Below the pieces are notes generated by a model that made no database searches, was not told the origin of the DNA, and saw only the letters and a program-made list of their open reading frames with translations. Of a stretch of DNA of 64,000 bases, positions 52,515-63,670 are shown in pieces. The number at the start of each line of letters is the position of its first letter. Positions within the stretch are counted from its first letter, which is position 1. This DNA comes from Bradyrhizobium sp. CCBAU 53421 (lineage in GTDB: Bacteria > Pseudomonadota > Alphaproteobacteria > Rhizobiales > Xanthobacteraceae): NCBI RefSeq assembly GCF_015291625.1, contig NZ_CP030047.1, forward strand, positions 8,612,501 to 8,676,500, given 5' to 3'. The position numbers and the translations under genes were made by a program.

Positions 52515-53909
52515 CTACTTCACCACGAATTCGATGCGGCGGTTCTGCGCCTTGCCGTCTTCACTGTCGTTGCCGGCGAGAGGCTGCGTGCTGCCATAGC
52601 CGATCGGCGTGAAGCGGTTGGCGGGTAGGCCAGCGCGCACGAGGTAATCCACCACGGCCTGCGCGCGGCGCTCCGACAATGCCTGGTTGGCGGCCTCCTC
52701 ACCGTCGCTGTCGGTATGGCCGGCGATTTCGATCGTCGCATTGGGACAACGCATCGCGGTCTCGATCAGGCGGTCGAGCAGACCGGCGGAGTCGGGGACG
52801 ATGTCGGCCTTGCCAGACTCGAAGCGGATCTTGCCCTTGGAGAGGATTTCGGAAAACAGCTGCTGGCACACCGTCGGATCGACCGGCGCCGCCGCCGGCT
52901 TGACGGTGACCTCGGCCTTGTACTGCCAGCCCTGCGGAAAATCCTTGCCGAGCCCATCGCGGATCTGGCCGGCCGCCGCATCGTAAAGCGCATCGCCCGA
53001 TAGCTTCACCTCGCGGTCCGACACCACGAGCGTGCCGGTCGACAGCCGCGACAACGCGCCGAGCGCAGGCACCACCGCCGCCGCAAATCCGGATGGCGCA
53101 CCGATGCTGGCCTTGAGATTGTCGACCACCTTCTCGCTGAAGAACTTGCGGCCGGCGGCCGCGACCAGCGCGGCATGTACGTTGTTGTCGGGAACGTAGC
53201 CGGTCAGCGTCAGCGTCACCGCGACCGGATCCTTGTAGGCCTGGAACACGTAAGGCGGCGCCTTGATGTCGTTGGCGGCGATCGAATAGCCTTCCGGCAG
53301 GTTCTTCAGCGCTGCCGCGATCGCTTCGCGACCGCCGAGTTCGCGCGCCATGCCGGCAAGCGCGACCTTGTTGTCGGTCAGCGTGATCTTGCCCTCCTTC
53401 AGCTTGCCGATCTGGTCGAGCAGCAACAGCGCCGCCGGGTCGAACCGCGACGGCGCGCCGCGGGCGAGCGCCATCTGATCCACCACCTCGACGCCGCCAA
53501 GGCTGGCCTTCGCGGCCTCGGTCAGCTTGTTCTTGCTTGCCGGCAGCGGCGCATTGCCGCCAAGCGTGACGCGCACCACGTCGCGTTCGGCGGACCACAC
53601 ATAGGGCTTGGCTTCGGCAACGAGCCGGGTCTCGTCGTTGACTAGCCGCACGCCCGGCACGGCTTCGACCGACGCCACGGCGCTGAGACGGCCGTCCTCG
53701 GAGAAGGCGTTGGCCGCAAACGTCACGTCGCGGCCGTCGACGCTGATGCGGCGCTTGTCGAGCACGGTGTCCTTGAGTGCGGCACTAGAGCGCGCAGCAA
53801 GGTCCGCCTCGACCGTTGCCGTTGAGGTCCAGGCCGCGATAGCCCACAGGACGACCAGTGGAATCACCCCCGGCCACCACTTGCTACTCCACTTGAAAAG
53901 TCCGTGCAT
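52515..53909 (-). CDS. OmpA/MotB-domain protein with BON-like repeats
   Basis: The 464-residue protein begins with a membrane helix (PGVIPLVVLWAIAAWTS) acting as signal or anchor. Three BON-type modules follow (about residues 30-110, 150-230 and 240-320, each with a pattern like D-G-R-D-V-T-F and V-V-D-x-L). The C-terminal OmpA domain (340-464) carries the peptidoglycan-binding motif IEIAGHTDSDGEEAANQALS near 395, followed by RRAQAVVDYL. This is the ArfA/OmpATb-like layout, which spans periplasm and cell wall. It is coupled to a small membrane protein gene 2 nt downstream. Confidence 0.9.
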   Translation of the reverse strand: MHGLFKWSSKWWPGVIPLVVLWAIAAWTSTATVEADLAARSSAALKDTVLDKRRISVDGRDVTFAANAFSEDGRLSAVASVEAVPGVRLVNDETRLVAEAKPYVWSAERDVVRVTLGGNAPLPASKNKLTEAAKASLGGVEVVDQMALARGAPSRFDPAALLLLDQIGKLKEGKITLTDNKVALAGMARELGGREAIAAALKNLPEGYSIAANDIKAPPYVFQAYKDPVAVTLTLTGYVPDNNVHAALVAAAGRKFFSEKVVDNLKASIGAPSGFAAAVVPALGALSRLSTGTLVVSDREVKLSGDALYDAAAGQIRDGLGKDFPQGWQYKAEVTVKPAAAPVDPTVCQQLFSEILSKGKIRFESGKADIVPDSAGLLDRLIETAMRCPNATIEIAGHTDSDGEEAANQALSERRAQAVVDYLVRAGLPANRFTPIGYGSTQPLAGNDSEDGKAQNRRIEFVVK

Positions 53910-54079
53910 TCAGCGTCCTGCGGGGTCGGGAAGCAGAGAGAAAACAAACCCTTGGCCGACTGTCAAACCCCAAAATCAAAGGCCATGGCGGGGTGCCATG
54001 TTGGACCGGGATAACAGTTTCTTCAGTGGTCTTTCGCTAAGTTTGCGGCGGAATGCAAATCGGCCAGCCCGTGCCCCTC

Positions 54080-55138
54080 ATGAAACAACTCCGCAACACC
54101 GTGATCCGTGCCGGGATGGAGGCGTTGTATTTCTCGGGTGCGCATATCCTGCTGCGGCCGATCTTCGCCGGGGTCGGCGCCATCTTCATGCTGCATCACG
54201 TCCGCCCGCGGCGCCCCGACGCGTTCCAGCCCAACCATCATCTCGAGGTCACGCCGGACTTCCTGCGCGCGATGCTGGCGCATCTGCGCGCGCTCGACGT
54301 CGATGTCGTCAGCATGGACGAGGCGCATCGCCGCCTCACCGAACGGAATTTCGCGCGGCGCTTCGCCTGCTTCACCTGCGACGACGGCTACCGCGACAAC
54401 CGCGATTTCGCGCTGCCGGTCATGCGCGAGTTCGACGCGCCGTTCACGGTCTTCGTCGCGAGCGACTTCGCCGAGGGCTGCGGCAAATTGTGGTGGATCG
54501 CGCTGGAGCGGATCATCGCGGCGGCATCGGCGATCGAGGTGCCGATCGCCGGCGTCATGACGCGGATCGACACCGCGACGCCACAGGCCAAGCGCACGGC
54601 GTTCGGCCGCATGCACGACTGGCTGCGGTCGCTGCCGGGCGAGCAGGAGATGCAGGCCGAGATCTCAGCGCTGTGCGTCCGCCACGGCGTCGACGAGGCC
54701 GGCATCGCGCGCGAGCTCTGCATGACCTGGGACGAATTGCGCGGCTTTGCCGACGATCCGCTGGTCACCGTCGGCGCACACACCATCACCCATTGCAATC
54801 TCGCCAAGCAGAGCGACACGATCGCATCGTTCGAGCTCGCGACCAGCCGGGCGCGGATCGAGGACGCGCTGCAGCGGCAAGTCGCGCATCTCGCCTATCC
54901 CTATGGCGACCGGATCGCCGCCGGGCAGCGCGAATTCGCCCTCGCCAAATCGATCGGCTTCCGGACCGCGGTGACGACGCGGCCGGGCATGCTGTTTCCT
55001 GAAAGCGCCGACCATCTCACCGCGTTGCAGCGGGTCTCGCTGAACGGCAATTACCAGGACGCGCGGCTCTTGCCGGTGCTGACCTCAGGCGCCGCCACCG
55101 CTGTGTGGAACGGTTTTCGCCGCATCGACGCGGCGTAA
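54080..55138 (+). CDS. polysaccharide deacetylase-family protein
   Basis: The 352-residue protein begins MKQLRNTVIRAGMEALYFSG. The NodB-homology fold shows IFMLHHVRPRRPDAFQPNHH near residue 36, the catalytic Asp-Asp in FACFTCDDGYRDNRDFALPV near 95, and a distant His-x3-His equivalent in GAHTITHCNLAKQS near 232. AYPYGDRIAAGQREF near 272 completes the barrel. It should remove acyl groups from N-acetylglucosamine or related sugars. ATG 54080 is preferred to the codon at 54053. It is likely monocistronic. Confidence 0.9.
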   Translation: MKQLRNTVIRAGMEALYFSGAHILLRPIFAGVGAIFMLHHVRPRRPDAFQPNHHLEVTPDFLRAMLAHLRALDVDVVSMDEAHRRLTERNFARRFACFTCDDGYRDNRDFALPVMREFDAPFTVFVASDFAEGCGKLWWIALERIIAAASAIEVPIAGVMTRIDTATPQAKRTAFGRMHDWLRSLPGEQEMQAEISALCVRHGVDEAGIARELCMTWDELRGFADDPLVTVGAHTITHCNLAKQSDTIASFELATSRARIEDALQRQVAHLAYPYGDRIAAGQREFALAKSIGFRTAVTTRPGMLFPESADHLTALQRVSLNGNYQDARLLPVLTSGAATAVWNGFRRIDAA

Positions 55139-55147
55139 CGTGTAAGC

Positions 55148-55235
55148 GTAGCCCGGATGCAGCGCAGCGTAATCCGGGACAGTCGCATCCGCGGATAGCA
55201 TTTTCCCGGATTTCGCTCCGCTGCATCCGGGCTAC
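55148..55235. repeat. REP family D copy
   Basis: GTAGCCCGGATGCAGCGCAG at the left and CGCTGCATCCGGGCTAC at the right, with inner GTAATCCGGG / CCCGGATTTCG pairing. It separates the deacetylase and SDR genes. Confidence 0.9.
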
Positions 55236-55306
55236 CGATCCCTTCCCTCTTCTTGACTCGATCCCCGGCCGCGCCCAGAACCATCGGCAACGCAATGGAG
55301 GAGCGC

Positions 55307-56107
55307 ATGTTCAAGGATCTATTCTCACTGAAGGGCCGCGTCGCACTGGTGACCGGAGGATCGCGCGGCATCGGCAAGATGATCGCGGCCGGCTTCCTCG
55401 CGCAAGGTGCCGCCAGGGTCTACATCACCGCGCGCAAGGCAGGCCCTTGCGAAGCCACCGCCCAGGAGCTCACCGCCGCCTATGACGGCGAATGCATCGC
55501 GCTTCCGATCGACATCTCGACCGTCGAGGGCTGCGACAAGCTCGCCGGCGAGATCATCAAGCGCGAGCCGAAGCTCGACATCCTCGTCAACAATGCCGGC
55601 GCGGCATGGGGCGCGGATTTCGACGAATTCCCGGAGAGCGGCTGGGACAAGGTGATGGATCTCAACGTCAAGTCGATCTTCTTCCTGACCAAGGCGCTGG
55701 CCAAGCCGCTTCGCGCGGCGGCGACGCATGAGAAGCCGGGCAAGGTGATCAACATCGCCTCGATCGACGGCATCTTCGTCAACCCGATGGAGACCTATTC
55801 CTACGCCGCCAGCAAGGCCGCGGTGATCCACCTGACCCGCCGGATGGCGACGCGGCTGATCAAGGACAACATCAACGTCACCGCGATCGCGCCCGGCGCC
55901 TTCAAGTCCGACATGAACCGCGCCGCGCGCGATCACGCCGACGAGGTCGCCAAGCGCGTGCCGGCGAAGCGCGTCGGCACCGACGAGGACATGGCGGGCA
56001 CCGCGATCTATCTCGCCTCGCGCGCCGGCGACTACGTCGTGGGCAACACCATCGCGGTCGATGGCGGCGTGGTCTACGCGACGGCGGGGTTGGAGATCGC
56101 GGGGTAG
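55307..56107 (+). CDS. SDR-family oxidoreductase
   Basis: The 266-residue enzyme has the classical SDR set: NAD(P)-binding TGGSRGIGKMIA near residue 14, the NNAGAAWGADF motif near 94, catalytic Ser in INIASIDGIFV near 147, and Tyr-x3-Lys in YSYAASKAAVI near 163. TAIAPGAFKSDM follows near 187. It is likely a 3-ketoacyl reductase-like or sugar/alcohol dehydrogenase. ATG 55307 is chosen because GGAGG lies 6 nt upstream; the in-frame ATG at 55295 would overlap that site. It ends 352 bp before the boxB stop (converging). Confidence 0.93.
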   Translation: MFKDLFSLKGRVALVTGGSRGIGKMIAAGFLAQGAARVYITARKAGPCEATAQELTAAYDGECIALPIDISTVEGCDKLAGEIIKREPKLDILVNNAGAAWGADFDEFPESGWDKVMDLNVKSIFFLTKALAKPLRAAATHEKPGKVINIASIDGIFVNPMETYSYAASKAAVIHLTRRMATRLIKDNINVTAIAPGAFKSDMNRAARDHADEVAKRVPAKRVGTDEDMAGTAIYLASRAGDYVVGNTIAVDGGVVYATAGLEIAG

Positions 56108-56459
56108 CGCGCTATCGCCACGATCGACCATCGGCGCCATTCTACCGCTGTCATGCCCCGGCTCGACCGGGGCATCCAGTACGCCGCGGCCTCTCGATTC
56201 AAACACTGACTGGGATACTGGATCGCCTGGTCGAGCCGGGCGATGACGGTGTGTTGTGCGGAGAGATGTTGCCACTGCTGATTGGCAGCGCGGCTTAGAC
56301 CACCGTCGTTACCGCTCCCTCAATGTCATCACCCGCGAAAGCTTTCGCCGGTGATGACGAAATGAACGCACATCTCACAAAAGAAAAGGGGCAAGCCAGG
56401 ACCTTCTCGGCTCACCCCTTTTCGGCCCCTCCGGGAGGAGAGGAACTGCTAGATGGCGA
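56108..56459. other. 352-bp gene-free spacer with repeat
   Basis: No gene. It holds the family C repeat at 56150 and, at 56387-56433, an imperfect inverted repeat (AAGGGGCAAGCC ... GGCTCACCCCTTT) that could terminate boxB transcription. Confidence 0.5.
56150..56247. repeat. REP family C copy 3
   Basis: GTCATGCCCCGGCTCGACCG at the left and CTGGTCGAGCCGGGCGATGAC at the right, with inner ATCCAGTACGCCGCGGCCTC and TACTGGATCG as in the copy at 27074. Confidence 0.88.
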
Positions 56460-57911
<1,452 letters not shown>

Positions 57912-57956
57912 GGCGTGCTCCTTTTCATCCTGGCTCGCATCGCATCTTGCTCTGCC

Positions 57957-58058
57957 GTCATCCTGAGGAGCGCGCAGCGCGTCTCGAAGGATGCTGTTCG
58001 GCGTTCTTGCCCTCCGATCATCCTTCGAGGCTCGCTTGCGCTCGCACCTCAGGATGAC
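57957..58058. repeat. REP family A copy 5, between boxC and boxB
   Basis: GTCATCCTGAGGAGCGCGCA at the left and GCGCTCGCACCTCAGGATGAC at the right, with the CTCGAAGGATG / CATCCTTCGAGG pair inside. It sits inside what is otherwise the boxCB operon. Confidence 0.88.
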
Positions 58059-58069
58059 GGCGAAATCTC

Positions 58070-59758
58070 CTAGACCCGGGTCATATCGAATTGCGCCTTC
58101 TGGCCGGTGCCGTAGCGGCGCAGCGCACCGTCTTCACCGACCGCGTTCGGCCGCTGGAAGATCCAGTTCTGCCACGCGGTGAGGCGCGAGAAGATCTTCG
58201 ATTCCATGGTCTCCGGGCCGACGAAGCGCAGATTGGCTTCCATGCCGGTGAGGCCGTCGGGCGAGAACGAGGTGCGTTCCTCGAAGAACACGCGGACCTC
58301 GTCGTCCCAGTCGATGTCGTCGAGCGCGAAGGTGACGAGGCCGAGCTCCTCGGCCTCCTCCGCGTCGAGCGCCTTGCCGATCGCGCCTTGCGCGCGCTCG
58401 AGATCCGACGGGTCGGCCTGGAAGCGCGATTGCAGCCGGGTCAGGCCGTGGCTCATCGGATAGGGCCCGAAATTCATCGCCGTCAGTTCGATCGCCGGCG
58501 GCGGACGGTTGTCGCCCTGCTTCTGGCCGATCAGCATGTAGGAGCGGTCGGCGGCGAACACGAGCTCGGCCAGCGTGCCGACAAAGCAGGAGCCGGGCTC
58601 GACCAGCGTCACCAGCGTGCGCGAGGTGACGTCGATGCGCTTGAGCACGCGCTTCCAGTAGTGCCTGACCTCGTTGACCAGCCAGTGCGCCTTGTTGGCC
58701 TCCAGGAACGTGTCGTAGGACACGACGTTGACGCGATCGCCATGGCTCTTGAACACCAGCATCGCGATCTCGAGCTCGTTGATGCGCAGATGCAGGATCG
58801 CATCGTCGAGCTCGCGGGCGACCTGCAGCGGCCAGAACGAAGCGCCCTGCCCGATCATGCCGTCGATGTCGGCGGGCGCGGCGGCTTCCGGCGCCTTGAT
58901 CGAGATGGTGGCGATGCGGGCGGCGCGATCGATGTCGACGCTGACGAAGCCGTAGCGGATGGCGCTGTCGTCGATGGTGCGCGTGAGCGGCGCCAGCGCG
59001 ATGCCTCTGCCCGCGCCGTTGCGCTTCGACTTGGCGGCGAATTCCTTGACGCGCTCGGCGAGCTTGCCCTCGAGCTTGGAGTTCGGCGCGATCTCATCGA
59101 CCAGCCGCCACTGCACCGCGCGCTTGCCCTTGATGCCTTCCTCGATGGTGCAGAAGAAGTCGGCGTGGTCGCGGCGCACCTTGCGCTTGTCGACGACGCG
59201 CGTGAGCCCGCCGGTGCCCGGCAGCACCGCGAGCAGCGGCACTTCCGGCAGCGCGACGGCGGCGGCGCCGTCATCGGCCATCATGATGTGGTCAGTCGCG
59301 AGCGCCAGCTCATAGCCGCCGCCGGCCGCGGTGCCGTTGACGACGGTGATGAAGCTCTGGCCTGAATTCTCGCTGGAATCTTCCAGGCCGTTGCGCGTCT
59401 CGTTGGTGAACTTGCAGAAGTTGACCTTGTGAGCATGGGTCGAGCCCGCCAGCATGCGGATATTGGCGCCGGCGCAGAACACCCGGTTCTTGCCCGAGCG
59501 CATCACCACGACCTTCACCGCGGGATGCTCGAAGCGCAGCCGCTGCACGGCGTCCGCAAGCTCGATGTCGACGCCGAGATCGTAGGAGTTGAGCTTGAGC
59601 TGGTAGCCCTCGAACAGGCCGCCGTTCTCGTCGACGTCCATGGTCAGCGTCGCGACGTCGCCGGCGATGTCGAGCTTCCAGTGCCGGTAGCGCGACGGCT
59701 CGGTCTGGAAGTCGATGTACTTCGCCCCGCCTGCAAGGACGCGATCGTCACCAGCCAT
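58070..59758 (-). CDS. boxC: benzoyl-CoA-dihydrodiol lyase BoxC
   Basis: The 562-residue protein is a double enoyl-CoA-hydratase (crotonase) fold that opens the ring of the benzoyl-CoA epoxide/dihydrodiol. The N-terminal crotonase half has VVVMRSGKNRVFCAGANIRM near residue 83 with the oxyanion Gly, and NGTAAGGGYELALATDHIMM near 141 with a conserved Glu. The second half has LVTLVEPGSCFVGTLAELVF near 378. ATG 59758 is preceded by AAGGGTGG. It is the first gene of boxCB, with a TGCA-containing operator upstream. Confidence 0.96.
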   Translation of the reverse strand: MAGDDRVLAGGAKYIDFQTEPSRYRHWKLDIAGDVATLTMDVDENGGLFEGYQLKLNSYDLGVDIELADAVQRLRFEHPAVKVVVMRSGKNRVFCAGANIRMLAGSTHAHKVNFCKFTNETRNGLEDSSENSGQSFITVVNGTAAGGGYELALATDHIMMADDGAAAVALPEVPLLAVLPGTGGLTRVVDKRKVRRDHADFFCTIEEGIKGKRAVQWRLVDEIAPNSKLEGKLAERVKEFAAKSKRNGAGRGIALAPLTRTIDDSAIRYGFVSVDIDRAARIATISIKAPEAAAPADIDGMIGQGASFWPLQVARELDDAILHLRINELEIAMLVFKSHGDRVNVVSYDTFLEANKAHWLVNEVRHYWKRVLKRIDVTSRTLVTLVEPGSCFVGTLAELVFAADRSYMLIGQKQGDNRPPPAIELTAMNFGPYPMSHGLTRLQSRFQADPSDLERAQGAIGKALDAEEAEELGLVTFALDDIDWDDEVRVFFEERTSFSPDGLTGMEANLRFVGPETMESKIFSRLTAWQNWIFQRPNAVGEDGALRRYGTGQKAQFDMTRV

Positions 59759-59819
59759 GGACCACCCTTATCTGTTGTCTTGCTGTTGTTCGTTTGTAGG
59801 TTCGTCGTCGAGGTCTTCA

Positions 59820-59875
59820 TGCACAATAATGCATGTTTTTGACCTCGTCTAGTTCAAAACGCAAAAACATGCATT
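59820..59875. promoter_or_regulatory. putative Box-type operator upstream of boxC
   Basis: TGCA-CAATAA-TGCA (59820-59833) has the TGCA-N6-TGCA layout described for BzdR/BoxR-type repressors. It overlaps a perfect 14-bp inverted repeat AATGCATGTTTTTG (59828-59841) / CAAAAACATGCATT (59862-59875) with a 20-nt spacer, adding a third TGCA at 59870. It lies 62-117 bp before the boxC start. Confidence 0.75.
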
Positions 59876-59934
59876 TTGTTTCATGTTACCGAAATTCGCT
59901 CGCCGGGCCAATGGCCTGGCATCGGCACCAAAAG

Positions 59935-60741
59935 TCAGGCCGCCAGGGCCGGGTCGTCGCGCAGCGCCGCTCTGGCGAATTCAGTGACTGCTTCCAGCGT
60001 CACAACGGGCGCCTCGCGATGCGGCGAGTGGCCGGCGCCGTCGATGGCCACGACATCGACCGGGCAGTAGCACTCGTCCTGGGCGATTTCGACCTGACGC
60101 ATGGTGCCGTATTGATCGTCCGCGCCCTGCACGATCAGCACGGGCACGCGGATGTAAGCGAGATAATCGGAGATATCCCAGTCACGGAATGACGGATCGA
60201 GCCAGGCGTCGTTCCAGCCACGGAAGGCATTGTCGACATCCTTGTGCCAGCGCGCGAGCTTCTCTTTCAGATTGGTGGTCTCATACGCCGTCTTGATCTC
60301 GGCGATCGACTGCACCGAGATGTCCTCGACGATGAAGTGCGGCGCGATCAGAGCAAGACCTTGCAGGCGATGATCCTGATGCGCGCCGGCATAGATCGCC
60401 GCGATCGAGGCGCCGTCGGAGTGGCCGACCAGAAGGCCGCGGCGGAAGCCGATCCGATCGAGAACCTTCGGCAGCACGTCGAGCGCCTCGCGGTGCATGT
60501 AGTCGACCCGGCGCGGCAGCTTCGCCGGTGACGAGGCGCCGTAGCCCGCGCGCGAATAGGCGAACACGCCGGCGCCGGTCGCCGCCTGCAGCTTCTCGGG
60601 GAGATCACCCCACAGCCCGACGCTGCCGAGGCCTTCATGCAGCATCACGAGGGTCGGCGCCGTTTCGGGTGACGGACCGATCATGCGGTATTCGAGATCG
60701 GCGCCGTCGATGCTGAGGAAGCCTGCGGGGACAATGGTCAT
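59935..60741 (-). CDS. alpha/beta hydrolase in the box cluster
   Basis: The 268-residue protein has an oxyanion-type MLHEGLGSVGLWGDLPEKLQ near residue 34, the nucleophile elbow LLVGHSDGASIAA near 100 (Ser in GHSDG) and the base His in DGAGHSPHREAP near 240. The Asp is likely in VQGADDQYG near 205. A hydrolase gene of this kind recurs in box clusters and may act on a lactone or on a dead-end CoA thioester of the ring-opened product; the precise role is not known to me. It is transcribed after benzoate-CoA ligase and before boxC. Confidence 0.88.
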   Translation of the reverse strand: MTIVPAGFLSIDGADLEYRMIGPSPETAPTLVMLHEGLGSVGLWGDLPEKLQAATGAGVFAYSRAGYGASSPAKLPRRVDYMHREALDVLPKVLDRIGFRRGLLVGHSDGASIAAIYAGAHQDHRLQGLALIAPHFIVEDISVQSIAEIKTAYETTNLKEKLARWHKDVDNAFRGWNDAWLDPSFRDWDISDYLAYIRVPVLIVQGADDQYGTMRQVEIAQDECYCPVDVVAIDGAGHSPHREAPVVTLEAVTEFARAALRDDPALAA

Positions 60742-60790
60742 GTGAAGCTCCGTTCCCGGTTTGCTAGTGAGGCGGCCTCAGCTCTCTCAT

Positions 60791-60970
60791 TCCCTCCCCC
60801 CTTGCGGGGGAGGGGCAGGGAGAGGGGTGCCGCTTGCTCCGCTGTATGACGGATAGCGACACGCCTAGTGACGGCATTGCAATGTTCGTTGATATGGCGC
60901 CGCTCGATCTTTGACGTCAGCGCTTGGGGCTTACCCCTCTCCCCAACCCTCCCCCGCAAGGGGGGAGGGA
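60791..60970. repeat. REP family E copy, long version
   Basis: TCCCTCCCCCCTTGCGGGGG at the left and CCCCCGCAAGGGGGGAGGGA at the right are exact complements; inner AGAGGGG and CCCCTCTCCC pair again. It separates the ligase and hydrolase genes. Confidence 0.9.
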
Positions 60971-61033
60971 GCCCCACCGGAGTGCTCACCTCACCGGAAC
61001 GCACGTCACCGAGGCTCTCTTGCATGCGACCAC

Positions 61034-62587
<1,554 letters not shown>

Positions 62588-62641
62588 GGCCCGCTCCTCA
62601 GGCACAGGCACATCGCGCCTGCCCTCTCCCCGTCAATTTAA

Positions 62642-62653
62642 GAATTATAATTC
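62642..62653. promoter_or_regulatory. 12-bp palindrome in the ligase/boxR intergenic region
   Basis: GAATTATAATTC is fully self-complementary and AT-rich, in contrast to its surroundings. It lies 55 bp before the ligase start and 104 bp before the boxR start, a natural operator or -10 position. Confidence 0.55.
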
Positions 62654-62756
62654 ATACAAAGCCACCAGATCGGCTTGCTGTCAATCCTCATCGGCACTAT
62701 GTTTCCTAGACCATCGGACCTGATTCAGCCAGGACCACGCGCGTCGCACGGGGATC

Positions 62757-63665
62757 ATGACCGCAGCCAACGATCCGGAAACCGACTTCCTCGAACAGCT
62801 CGGCCAGCGCGTGCGCACCATGCGCGCGCTCCGTGGCATGTCGCGCAAGGTGCTCGCCAAGGTCTCCGGCATTTCCGAACGCTACATCGCCCAGCTCGAG
62901 AGCGGCAAAGGCAATGTCTCGATCGTGCTGCTGCGCCGTGTCGCAGGCGCGATGGGCGCGCATCTCGAAGACCTGATCCCCTCCAGCGAGCCGGTTCCGG
63001 ACTGGGCCGTGATGCGCGATCTCCTGCGCAAGGCCACGCCGAACCAGATCGCGCAGGCCAAGGACATGCTCGCCGGCAGCAGCCCGCTTGCACCGCGCGG
63101 CGCCTCGTTCTCCGGCATCGCGCTAATCGGCCTGCGCGGCGCCGGCAAGACCACGCTCGGGCGGATGCTGGCGAAGAAGATCGGCTGGAGCTTCGTCGAG
63201 CTCAACAAGGAGATCGAGGCGCAGAATGGTCTCTCGGTCGCCGAGATCATCGCATTGTACGGCCAAGAAGGCTTTCGCCGCATGGAGCAGGCCGCGCTGA
63301 CGCAACTGCTCGCGCGGAAGGAATTGATGGTGCTGGCGACCGGCGGCGGCATCGTCTCCGAGGCGCTGACCTTCGACCTGATCCTGTCGTCGTTCTACAC
63401 GATCTGGCTGAAAGCCGAGCCGGAAGAGCACATGGCCCGCGTCCGCCGCCAGGGCGATCTGCGCCCGATGGCCGACGATCGCTCGGCGATGGCGGAATTG
63501 CGCAACATCCTGGTCAGCCGCGAGCCGCTCTATGCCCGCGCCTCGGCCGTGGTCGACACCGCCGGCCTCTCTGTCGACGCCGCCGCCGCGCGGCTGATCG
63601 ATTCGGTGCGGCCTGTGCTGCAGAACGAGGCGCGCAGTTTTGGTCTGCGCAGCGTGGCGCTGTAG
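62757..63665 (+). CDS. boxR: BoxR/BzdR-type regulator: HTH fused to shikimate-kinase-like domain
   Basis: The 302-residue protein has an XRE-type HTH near residues 12-70 (FLEQLGQRVRTMRALRGMSR then KVLAKVSGISERYIAQLESG), a linker, and from about 120 a shikimate-kinase-like domain with Walker A GLRGAGKTTLGRML near 124, FVELNKEIEAQNGLSVAEII near 145 and ATGGGIVSEALTF near 196. In BoxR/BzdR the kinase-like domain binds benzoyl-CoA as inducer and no kinase activity is expected. It is divergent from the ligase gene and should repress or activate the box operons. Confidence 0.96.
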   Translation: MTAANDPETDFLEQLGQRVRTMRALRGMSRKVLAKVSGISERYIAQLESGKGNVSIVLLRRVAGAMGAHLEDLIPSSEPVPDWAVMRDLLRKATPNQIAQAKDMLAGSSPLAPRGASFSGIALIGLRGAGKTTLGRMLAKKIGWSFVELNKEIEAQNGLSVAEIIALYGQEGFRRMEQAALTQLLARKELMVLATGGGIVSEALTFDLILSSFYTIWLKAEPEEHMARVRRQGDLRPMADDRSAMAELRNILVSREPLYARASAVVDTAGLSVDAAAARLIDSVRPVLQNEARSFGLRSVAL

Positions 63666-63670
63666 CCCCG

